Of a stretch of 6,079 bases of DNA, positions 1 to 4,535 are shown piece after piece. Every line of letters begins with the position of its first letter. Positions within the stretch are counted from its first letter, which is position 1. The translations under genes were made by a program, and so were the position numbers. The notes beneath the pieces are model-generated. The model made no database searches. It had not been told where the DNA came from and saw only the letters and a list, made by a program, of their open reading frames with translations. This DNA comes from Bacillota bacterium (lineage in GTDB: Bacteria > Bacillota > Dethiobacteria > DTU022 > UBA8154): assembly GCA_003444595.1 (NCBI GenBank), contig DLUO01000003.1, positions 1 through 6,079 of the forward strand. Reading direction: 5' to 3'.

Positions 1-1186
1 TTATCTGAAAGGGTTTTTCGTTTTTAGAGTTGGTATAATAGTTTCGTGTCTGCGTGTCCGTTTTAAAATTAACCGTCAGCATATAGGGCCGCTGGTCCGT
101 ATGCAGTTCAAAGCCGTCATAAGCTGCGCCCTCGGGGAGTTCAAGAAGATTTATAATATTACCGACGGCGGAATTGTCTCCCAAATAGGCGGTGCGATGC
201 TGCCACAGTTTACCGGCATATCCGGAAGGTTCGTCCGCGGGTTTAGGGTTTAGGATTAACCCGGCACAAATAGCAGTGATGGTAATAAGGCTTATCGCCA
301 TAACCCAAAAGGCCGGTTTTTTATAGCCCAGTATATTTTTAATGCGGCTTTTTACATCCCCTTCACCAAAGGCTAAGGGGGTGCCGCCCACAATGGGCAG
401 TCCCGTGGAAAGGGAAAGCAGGGAGACTGAATATTCTTTTTTCACACCTTTCCCCAGCTCTCTTATGACCGCTTCATCACAGGCCATTTCCATGTCCCTG
501 CCGGAAAGGAAGAATGCCAGCCACACCAGCGGATTAAACCAGTGGATGCAAAGGACAAGAAAGCTGACGGGTTTAACCACGTGGTCCAATTGACGAATGT
601 GAGTCTTTTCGTGAAGGAGAATATACCGCTTCTCCGTTTCTGATAGTGATTTGGGCAAATAGATTTTTGGACGGATAACTCCCATCACAAAGGGAGTGGA
701 CAGGTGCTCCGAGAGATATACGTTCCCCGTGTCATGCACGGCATCCTTTAGCTGTTTTTTCAGCTTAAGCAGCATCGTAACGCTATAGATTAGCAATACC
801 GCGATTCCGGCAAGCCACAGCAGCGTAAAAATATTATCAAGCAGCGGTTCAGAAGGCGCATTGGAAACGGCAGGCATATTGGAAATATTAGGCGAAACCA
901 CGCCGGCCCCGTTTATTGCTGTACTATTTCGGACCGTTTCCAGGGTCATATGTTGATCAGGAAAGGGGTGATATTGCTTGGCAGTTCTGCCTCCGATGGC
1001 AAGCAGACTAAACACGCTTTCAAAGGACCAGGGACAAACAAGCCGAAACAGGGCGGCGCTCCACAATGCAAATGTAAAACGTTTAGGAGCTTTACGAAGC
1101 ACAAGCCTTGCCGGCAGGATAAAAAGTATCACATAACCGGCGGTATAGCTCATATTCAATACCTGCAAAAAAATCCGATCCAGCAT
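1..1186 (-). CDS. blaR1: BlaR1/MecR1-like M56 membrane metallopeptidase, partial (runs off left edge)
   Basis: The reading frame is open from the ATG at 1186-1184 to the window edge (395 codons, no stop reached). In the family, such proteins sense a cell-wall signal and trigger proteolytic removal of the BlaI/MecI repressor. N-terminal membrane segments are visible at about residues 12-30 and 40-62, with further ones near 128-148 and after the peptidase domain (FWVMAISLITITAICAGLIL). The zinc site is HEKTH at residues 192-196, with E238 in ACDEAV as the likely third ligand. The family motif GVIRPKIYLP precedes it. The last ~65 residues (YLGDNSAVGNIINLLELPEG and on) look like a DUF4825-type extracellular domain, not a penicillin-binding sensor domain, so the signal is unknown and resistance should not be assumed. 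The start lies 2 nt beyond the blaI stop and has an AGGGAGGA ribosome site at about 1193-1200, so the two genes are cotranscribed. The TTA at 1-3 is not in frame and is not its stop. Confidence 0.9.
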   Translation of the reverse strand, partial: MLDRIFLQVLNMSYTAGYVILFILPARLVLRKAPKRFTFALWSAALFRLVCPWSFESVFSLLAIGGRTAKQYHPFPDQHMTLETVRNSTAINGAGVVSPNISNMPAVSNAPSEPLLDNIFTLLWLAGIAVLLIYSVTMLLKLKKQLKDAVHDTGNVYLSEHLSTPFVMGVIRPKIYLPKSLSETEKRYILLHEKTHIRQLDHVVKPVSFLVLCIHWFNPLVWLAFFLSGRDMEMACDEAVIRELGKGVKKEYSVSLLSLSTGLPIVGGTPLAFGEGDVKSRIKNILGYKKPAFWVMAISLITITAICAGLILNPKPADEPSGYAGKLWQHRTAYLGDNSAVGNIINLLELPEGAAYDGFELHTDQRPYMLTVNFKTDTQTRNYYTNSKNEKPFQI

Positions 1187-1188
1187 TG

Positions 1189-1551
1189 CTATTCCTCCCT
1201 ATGCTCGTCAATGAGTCGTTGGAGCTCTGAAATTTCCTTTTCGCTAAGCCGGTTTCGACGGGTAAAGGCGGCAAAAAAACGCGGTAGGGAGCCGCCGAAG
1301 GTTCTGTTTAAGAATTGTTCGCCCTGCGCCGCCAGAAAATCTTCCCTGGTCATTAACGCCGTGACCATGCTCTTTTGATTTTGAAACATACCCCTGTCAC
1401 ATAACCGTTTAAGCATTGTGTATGTCGTGGACTTTTTCCAGTTTAGTTCTTTTTCACAAAGCTTCACAAGCTCCCCGGAGGAAATGGGCTCATGCTGCCA
1501 GATTAAATCGGCAAACCGCTGCTCCATTTCACCAAGCTTATATTTTTTCAT
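1189..1551 (-). CDS. blaI: BlaI/MecI/CopY-family transcriptional repressor
   Basis: This 120-residue protein has the usual family length. Residues 1-70 form the winged helix-turn-helix (KLGEMEQRFADLIW, then the recognition helix around WKKSTTYTMLKRLCDRG). The C-terminal half (SEKEISELQRLIDEHRE) would be the dimerisation helices. Family members bind palindromic operators as dimers and are removed by proteolysis through the partner BlaR1-type peptidase. The start is supported by GGAGG at 1561-1565, nine bases from the ATG. The downstream peptidase gene follows after 2 nt. Two palindromes over the promoter (1576-1592 and 1601-1617) suggest autoregulation. A BlaI family assignment is clear; the link to beta-lactams is only inferred, since no beta-lactamase gene is in view. 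Confidence 0.93.
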   Translation of the reverse strand: MKKYKLGEMEQRFADLIWQHEPISSGELVKLCEKELNWKKSTTYTMLKRLCDRGMFQNQKSMVTALMTREDFLAAQGEQFLNRTFGGSLPRFFAAFTRRNRLSEKEISELQRLIDEHREE

Positions 1552-1575
1552 GGCTTTATACCTCCGTTAGGTTAG

Positions 1576-1592
1576 GTCTAATAGCATTAAAC
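1576..1592. promoter_or_regulatory. Candidate BlaI operator 2
   Basis: GTCTAA-TAGCA-TTAAAC is a 6-bp inverted repeat with a 5-bp spacer and one mismatch. It lies between the promoter and the ribosome site of blaI, centred 25 bp from operator 1. It has the same layout as operator 1, which supports cooperative repressor binding (inference). Confidence 0.65.
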
Positions 1593-1599
1593 TAAATAT

Positions 1600-1628
1600 A
1601 GTCTAACACCATTAGACCTTATTGTCAA
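1600..1628 (-). promoter_or_regulatory. Probable blaI-blaR1 promoter
   Basis: On the minus strand TTGACA (1628-1623) is followed after 17 bases by TAGACT (1605-1600). The -35 is perfect and the -10 matches 4 of 6. The -10 lies inside operator 1, as expected for a self-repressed operon. Confidence 0.6.
1601..1617. promoter_or_regulatory. Candidate BlaI operator 1
   Basis: GTCTAA-CACCA-TTAGAC is a perfect 6-bp inverted repeat with a 5-bp spacer just upstream of blaI. It overlaps the likely -10 region, so a bound repressor would block RNA polymerase. The core resembles, but is not identical to, the TACA/TGTA-type operators known for BlaI/MecI. Confidence 0.72.
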
Positions 1629-1720
1629 TAGAATGTCAAAAATCAAAATAAATATATAGCAGAAGGTAATCCATTAAGAACAAAATATAAAGAAGATAAA
1701 AGAATGCAAAAAGATATAAA

Positions 1721-1755
1721 ACATATAATCCTGGTATTGGTTCATATTAGTAGAA
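1721..1755 (+). repeat. 35-bp imperfect direct repeat, left copy
   Basis: This stretch matches 4725-4759 in 31 of 35 positions, with the last 23 (1733-1755, GGTATTGG...TAGAA) identical. Both copies contain TATAAT, and both end about 40 bp before an ATG with a good ribosome site (1798 and 4800). The copies bracket the cassette array. They may be a shared leader, or a duplication made when the array arrived. The function is unknown. Apart from this repeat I see nothing definite in the A/T-rich stretch 1630-1790. Confidence 0.7.
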
Positions 1756-1797
1756 TATTACGACTTAATAATAGAACAACACCGTGGAGGTATAACA

Positions 1798-1923
1798 ATG
1801 AAAAAGAATGCAACATCAATTGGAATTATAGGGATACCTGATGATGCAATTATTAATAAGCTGGAAAAAGAATGGGGAAAGTCTATTAAAAGATTGAAAA
1901 AGACGGGAAAATCATTTTATTGA
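1798..1923 (+). CDS. Small hypothetical protein (41 aa), possibly frameshifted
   Basis: This short ORF starts MKKNATSIGIIGIPDDAIIN and has a good ribosome site (GGAGG at 1786-1790, 7 nt from the ATG). I do not recognise it. After the stop, the other frame from about 1890 stays open to a TAA at 1971-1973 and gives KIILLIGRGLFKKKIVIPFE, which looks protein-like. A single-base indel near 1890-1910 would fuse the two into roughly 57 residues. It may therefore be a broken small gene. It lies between the left 35-bp repeat and attC1, so it could be the content of the first, incomplete cassette. Confidence 0.4.
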   Translation: MKKNATSIGIIGIPDDAIINKLEKEWGKSIKRLKKTGKSFY

Positions 1924-2031
1924 TTGGCAGAGGACTATTTAAGAAGAAAATAGTAATACCATTTGAAAAGTAACTCTTGATGCATCTTCTTTATATATGA
2001 TGAAATAGAGGTTAAAAAGATCAATCTAGGG

Positions 2032-2050
2032 GTGCGACGTCCTGTCGCAC
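2032..2050. repeat. Short hairpin with TCC loop, left copy
   Basis: GTGCGACG-TCC-TGTCGCAC folds into an 8-bp stem (one G-T pair) with a 3-nt loop. A hairpin of identical layout, CGCGGCA-TCC-TGCCGCG, occurs at 4698-4714 at the other end of the array. No T-run follows, so it is not a standard terminator. The sequence TCTGAGTTAAGG that follows mimics the L'-spacer-GTT order of an attC, but no matching R'' is present. Confidence 0.5.
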
Positions 2051-2069
2051 TCTGAGTTAAGGGGCGTGT

Positions 2070-2245
2070 GGCTTCGGAGAACAAAGCATCTGCGCAAGGG
2101 TGCGGATAAGCCAAGTCATGAAGAAAGATTCTGGGGAAGAGCATGAAGCCTGCGCGCCACACCCCTTCGCCGGGTGCAAGCACCGCCAAGGAAGAAGGGC
2201 TCCGAGGGTCCGGCTCAGGGGCGTCGGGAAGCCGAAACGTTATAC
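2070..2245 (+). other. attC-like site 1 (integron recombination site), left end degenerate
   Basis: The right end is well formed: L' GGGAAGCC (2226-2233), 5-nt spacer, then R' GTTATAC (2239-2245), with the cut expected between G2239 and T2240. The partner L'' is GGCTTC at 2070-2075. An AAC-ending R'' is missing where attC2 has one (2060-2066 reads AGGGGCG). Bases 2151-2242 match attC2 (3063-3154) with only 4 differences in 92, while the left halves differ. The site is probably decayed or recombined on its left side. Confidence 0.7.
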
Positions 2246-2277
2246 GATAGCCCAATAAAAGACAATAGCGAAAATGC

Positions 2278-2305
2278 TTGTCCAATTGTATGAATAAGGT
2301 ATAAT
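2278..2305 (+). promoter_or_regulatory. Promoter of mntA-hepT inside cassette B
   Basis: TTGTCC (2278-2283) and a perfect TATAAT (2300-2305) are separated by 16 bases, and the start codon follows 20 bases later. Many cassettes depend on an integron promoter; this one carries its own, as is common for toxin-antitoxin cassettes. Confidence 0.65.
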
Positions 2306-2324
2306 AATCTTAGAGGTGATTTAT

Positions 2325-2609
2325 ATGAATACAGTTCTTGGTAGCAAAAGAGATTCAATTCTTAGTATCGCTACAAAGCATGGGGCTAAAGAGATTAAAG
2401 TATTTGGGTCATTTGCTAGGGGGGAAGATAAACCTGGGAGTGATGTTGATGTTATAGTTAATCTTGAAGAGGGAAGATCATTATTTGACTTGATTGCTTT
2501 GAAGAACGATCTCGAAGAACTATTGGGACGTAAAGTTGATGTTGTTACCGAGGATTCTGTTCATTGGTATATCAAAGAAAAAATTATACAAGAGGCGATT
2601 GAAATATGA
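2325..2609 (+). CDS. mntA: MNT-domain minimal nucleotidyltransferase, MntA-type antitoxin
   Basis: This 94-residue protein belongs to the DNA polymerase beta-like minimal nucleotidyltransferase family. The signature GSFARGEDKPGSDVDV starts at residue 28. The metal-binding acids are D40 and D42, with D72 in KVDVV as the third. In characterised MntA-HepT pairs this enzyme neutralises the HEPN toxin by adding AMP units to a tyrosine near its active site. I choose the ATG at 2325, not the GTG at 2316, because AGAGGTG (2312-2318) is correctly spaced from it and overlaps the GTG. Its stop overlaps the next start by 4 nt (ATGA), indicating translational coupling. All key residues are intact, so the antitoxin should be active. 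Confidence 0.9.
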   Translation: MNTVLGSKRDSILSIATKHGAKEIKVFGSFARGEDKPGSDVDVIVNLEEGRSLFDLIALKNDLEELLGRKVDVVTEDSVHWYIKEKIIQEAIEI

Positions 2610-2938
2610 AAGATGACAAGGTTTATTTAATCAGTATACTTGAAAGCATCGAAAACATTGAGGATTTTACAAAGGGCGGAGAAGAAGAATATCTTATTAC
2701 AAAGATGATTCAACATGCTGTTATAAGAAACTTGGAAGTCATTGGAGAAGCAGCAAAAAAGATATCTAATGAACTGAAAAAGGACTTTCCTGAGATTCCA
2801 TGGCGTGAAATGGCAGGATTAAGGGATGTTCTTATACATGATTATTTAGGGGTAGATAACCAGAGGGTCTGGAATGTAGTTCAGAATGAGCTTCCCCATC
2901 TAAAAGAAAAAGTAAAAAGAGTCCTAGATAGACATTAA
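2606..2938 (+). CDS. hepT: HEPN-domain ribonuclease toxin, HepT-type (DUF86)
   Basis: This 110-residue, mainly helical protein has the HepT catalytic motif Rx4HxY as RDVLIHDY (R73, H78, Y80). Other family landmarks are the central IRNLEVIGEAAKKIS and PWREMAGLRD. HEPN toxins cleave RNA as dimers, with the R and H in the active site. Y80 is the residue AMPylated by MntA in characterised systems. It follows mntA with an ATGA overlap, and a terminator begins directly after its stop. The length is normal and nothing is missing, so the pair is probably functional. Within an integron cassette such a pair would favour retention of the array (inference). Confidence 0.92.
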   Translation: MKDDKVYLISILESIENIEDFTKGGEEEYLITKMIQHAVIRNLEVIGEAAKKISNELKKDFPEIPWREMAGLRDVLIHDYLGVDNQRVWNVVQNELPHLKEKVKRVLDRH

Positions 2939-2971
2939 GCACTGATCATAATTAAATTGGTCAGTGTTTTT
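2939..2971 (+). terminator. Rho-independent terminator of mntA-hepT
   Basis: CACTGATC (2940-2947) pairs with GGTCAGTG (2959-2966), with one G-T pair and an 11-nt A/T-rich loop, followed by five Ts. It lies just after the hepT stop and before attC2, so transcription ends inside the cassette. Confidence 0.8.
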
Positions 2972-2989
2972 AAATGAAAAAGGGCCATC

Positions 2990-3154
2990 GTATAACCATG
3001 GCTTCCCATTCGGCGCGAAAAGCATGGGCAGCGGGGGAAGGATTAAGGGCGGGGCTGAAGTATGCGCGCCACACCCCTTCGCCGGGTGCAAGCACCGCCA
3101 AAGAAGAAGGGCTCTGAGGGTCCGGCTCAGGGGCATCGGGAAGCCGGAACGTTA
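2990..3154 (+). other. attC site 2, interrupted in its R' box by a group II intron
   Basis: The order is R'' GTATAAC (2990-2996), 3-nt spacer, L'' GGCTTCCC (3000-3007), a long structured centre, L' GGGAAGCC (3138-3145), 5-nt spacer GGAAC, then GTTA (3151-3154). L'' and L' are perfectly complementary over 8 bp. The R' box is completed by GGC at 3811-3813, beyond the intron, giving GTTAGGC, a perfect fit to the GTTRRRY consensus. The centre holds the conserved GTGCAAGCAC core shared with attC1 and attC3. Splitting R' should disable this site for recombination unless the intron is absent (inference). Confidence 0.82.
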
Positions 3155-3810
3155 GTGCGCCAAGCAAGCTTGGCGCTTCTGATAGAGTGAAAGTCTCTAT
3201 TGGGTAAGGCCTAACCAGCCACCCATACCGAGTGTTGCACCGAAGCTGGCAACAGTTAGGTGAAGCGTACACAGAGAACCATATAGGCCATAGGGAGGAC
3301 CGTAACTCCTGAAGCATATTGAGCCTCGTAAACGGTAAAGCAGATGGCGACGTGTTTAACGTCACGGAAGCCAACACAGAGAAATCGTTAAGGGTGAGAT
3401 TTCCGAGGGTCTGCCGGGGTCCAAGAACGTGGCATGTGTGGAGAGAAGCGTCAGGAACTTGGGATATCCTATAGGTTCCAGTTAACTGACTGGTAGGAAA
3501 GTATAATCGAAAAAGAGGCTGACCGAAGACCTATAGGAAGTCGGATTAACCCATAGTACTCCGAGGTCGGGAGAGCCGACTACATGGGGAAGGGGTTGAC
3601 AGGTATACGTAGTCTGCAAAGGAAACACCTACCGGACATGCAGGACTGGATAAATGGTGCAAACCTCACTGCAGAAAATAGCAAGAGAGTTATGTGCCTG
3701 CAGCACATAACCAATTACGGAAGCGAGTATACCTGAGGAGCCCGGTGCGGTAGCTCCGCACGCCGGGATCTGTGCGGGGTGCGCCGGGTAACCGGCGCGT
3801 CTACCGTGAC
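3155..3810 (+). mobile_element. Group II intron without a reverse-transcriptase ORF
   Basis: The 656-bp element starts with the conserved GTGCG and ends with a domain V hairpin, a domain VI hairpin with a bulged A, and CTACCGTGAC. A candidate EBS1, TAACGT (3357-3362), lies in the loop of a CGTG/CACG hairpin (3351-3354/3363-3366) and is fully complementary to the six bases before the 5' splice site, ACGTTA (3149-3154). This fixes the 5' boundary independently. Domain IV, where the intron-encoded protein normally sits, is reduced to a 9-bp hairpin (3689-3697/3703-3711). No reverse-transcriptase remnant is visible in any frame, so mobility would need a protein supplied in trans. The subclass is uncertain: the insertion into an attC recalls IIC-attC introns, but the RNA is long for IIC. 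Confidence 0.88.
3738..3810 (+). ncRNA. Group II intron domains V and VI
   Basis: Domain V (3738-3770) begins GAGC, with the AGC catalytic triad at 3739-3741, and carries the CCCGG/CCGGG and GCGG/CCGC stems. The tip reads TAGCT and not a clear GNRA tetraloop, and the domain is 33 nt against the usual 34. Domain VI has a perfect 7-bp stem, GCGCCGG/CCGGCGC (3781-3787/3792-3798), with a GTAA loop. A3803, seven bases before the 3' end, is the likely branch point. Confidence 0.8.
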
Positions 3811-3843
3811 GGCAGACATCGCTTGCTGCCGCTCGCTTGGTCT

Positions 3844-3988
3844 GCCTATCGTGGCGCGAGTTACACCCGCTGATAGGCTAGCTCGCGCAAAGCGCTCGCA
3901 TCATCGCCTATCAGCAGGTTTGCTAAATCCTTTCGCCAAGTGCAAGCACTAAGGCTCAAGGACTTCGCAAACCCGCGCCACGTTATAT
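3844..3988 (+). other. attC site 3
   Basis: The order is R'' GCCTATC (3844-3850), spacer GTG, L'' GCGCGAGTT (3854-3862), then an inner perfect 10-bp stem GCTGATAGGC/GCCTATCAGC (3869-3878/3906-3915). L' AACCCGCGC (3970-3978), spacer CAC and R' GTTATAT (3982-3988) follow. L'' and L' pair over 9 positions with one mismatch, and the spacers pair too. The conserved core GTGCAAGCAC (3940-3949) is shared with attC1 and attC2. R'' has ATC in place of the expected AAC, which may weaken the site. Confidence 0.72.
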
Positions 3989-4065
3989 GACAGACCATTC
4001 TATAGAAGGATGTTCTTTGAAGATTAAATTCTTAAAAAATCAAGGTGATAGCATTATTCTGTTTA

Positions 4066-4074
4066 TGATATAAT
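4066..4074 (+). promoter_or_regulatory. Extended -10 promoter of the cassette D gene pair
   Basis: TGATATAAT is an extended -10 element (TGnTATAAT), with the perfect hexamer at 4069-4074. No convincing -35 is visible. The antitoxin ATG follows 36 bases later, with GAGGTGA (4099-4105) as its ribosome site. Confidence 0.55.
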
Positions 4075-4110
4075 AATGATATGGAAATATTTTGATTTGA
4101 GGTGAATATA

Positions 4111-4290
4111 ATGAGTATCCCAAGGAAGAGGCAAAAAAGCTGATTGATAATATGTCGGACAAAGCAACATGGAATGATATAATGTATCAGTTTTACGTAA
4201 AGAAAAAAAATTATTGACGGATTAGATGCTGCAGAGAGTGGCAATGTGCTTTCACATGATGATGTTAAAAAAAGGGTATTAAAAAAATGA
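4111..4290 (+). pseudogene. Broken RelB/ParD-like antitoxin (two frameshifts)
   Basis: The ATG at 4111 has a good ribosome site but its frame stops after 10 codons. The next frame gives EYPKEEAKKLIDNMSDKATW and continues NDIMYQFYVKKK until an A8 run (4203-4210) shifts it to a stop. The third frame then gives IIDGLDAAESGNVLSHDDVK and KRVLKK, ending at TGA 4288-4290. Adding one base at 4113 and removing one A at 4203-4210 restores a protein of about 60 residues. The pattern (KATW.DIMY..YVKKKI..GL.A...G.V.SH..VKKR) is that of the short antitoxins found upstream of RelE/ParE toxins. The stop overlaps the toxin start (ATGA). Both lesions are single-base, so sequencing error is possible, but the toxin is damaged too. 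Confidence 0.75.
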
Positions 4291-4491
4291 AGTTAGTATG
4301 GACAGAACCGGCAGTAATAGACCTGGAAAGTATTAGAGACTATATATCAAAAGATTCAGAATACTATGCTTCATTATTTGTCGAAAGAATTATTATCGCA
4401 GTAAAGAAGATTGCTCTTTTTCCACAGTTTAACTATTGTTCACGGAGCAAGAGACTTAAGTAATTCACACCCTTGGGATTTTTCAGGATAA
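4287..4491 (+). pseudogene. RelE/ParE-family toxin with internal deletion and frameshift
   Basis: The ORF begins MKLVWTEPAVIDLESIRDYI and runs through FVERIIIAVKKIALFPQF, the normal N-terminal half of a ParE/RelE-superfamily toxin (about 90-100 residues). The frame then leaves the family and stops at 4461-4463. In the +1 frame the DNA from about 4432 encodes TIVHGARDLSNSHPWDFSG, the typical family C-terminus, ending at TAA 4489-4491. About 30 central codons, which usually hold core strands and catalytic residues, are gone at the junction near 4430. The toxin should be inactive, which fits the loss of its antitoxin. Confidence 0.85.
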
Positions 4492-4506
4492 TCATAGGGT
4501 TTTTTT
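4469..4506 (+). terminator. Possible terminator after the cassette D gene pair
   Basis: ACCCT (4469-4473) pairs with AGGGT (4496-4500), with a smaller GATT/AATC stem inside, followed directly by a run of seven Ts (4500-4506). The stem is weak and overlaps the end of the toxin remnant. Confidence 0.4.
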
Positions 4507-4535
4507 GTATAGACTTTGCAGCGGAGTGGTCCATC

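Larger units (their letters stand above)
2240..3151 (+). mobile_element. Integron gene cassette B (MntA-HepT module plus attC2)
   Basis: This is a 912-bp cassette from the cut point in attC1 to the G of attC2. Its first bases, with the preceding G (GTTATACGAT, 2239-2248), are the exact reverse complement of ATCGTATAAC (2987-2996), the R'' region of its own attC. That is expected if the cassette circle was closed and reopened at one attC. The genes read toward the attC, as in ordinary cassettes, and have their own promoter and terminator. Confidence 0.78.
3152..3982 (+). mobile_element. Integron cassette C: gene-less, carries only attC3 (plus the intron)
   Basis: Without the intron this cassette is only about 175 bp: TTA (3152-3154) joined to 3811-3982. 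It contains about 30 bp between its start and the R'' of attC3, with no room for a gene. Its spliced start GTTAGGCAGAC is complementary to GTCTGCCTATC (3840-3850) in 10 of 11 positions, so it behaves as a true cassette. The single mismatch is in the AAC of R'' (ATC here). Confidence 0.65.

Noticed and set aside
342..593. Plus-strand ORF inside the peptidase gene
   Set aside because: It is a shadow of the clearly coding minus-strand M56 peptidase frame.
950..1378. Plus-strand 142-aa ORF, and the minus-strand 60-aa ORF at 1092-1274
   Set aside because: Both overlap the blaR1/blaI genes in other frames and lack ribosome sites and family features.
2032..2050. Rho-independent terminator
   Set aside because: The hairpin is followed by CTGAG and not a T-run on the plus strand, and no T-run follows on the minus strand.
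1620..2060. attI primary recombination site or integrase gene
   Set aside because: No tyrosine-recombinase coding and no attI-like pair of sites could be identified; the left flank is the blaI-blaR1 operon.
1935..2285. Minus-strand 116-aa ORF across attC1
   Set aside because: It is the reverse of the attC repeat; the same peptide (FRLPDAPEPDP) appears opposite attC2. It has no ribosome site or family match, and the DNA is better explained as a structured recombination site.
2924..3377. ORFs on both strands across attC2 and the start of the intron (2924-3136 -, 2964-3155 +, 2970-3377 -)
   Set aside because: They run through inverted repeats and ribozyme sequence; open frames here come from the G/C-rich structured DNA.
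3155..3810. Reverse-transcriptase/maturase remnant inside the intron
   Set aside because: No frame shows any reverse-transcriptase motif; domain IV is only a short hairpin.
4032..4244. Minus-strand 70-aa ORF opposite the broken antitoxin
   Set aside because: It is A/T-rich chance coding; the plus strand has the promoter, ribosome site and recognisable antitoxin pieces.
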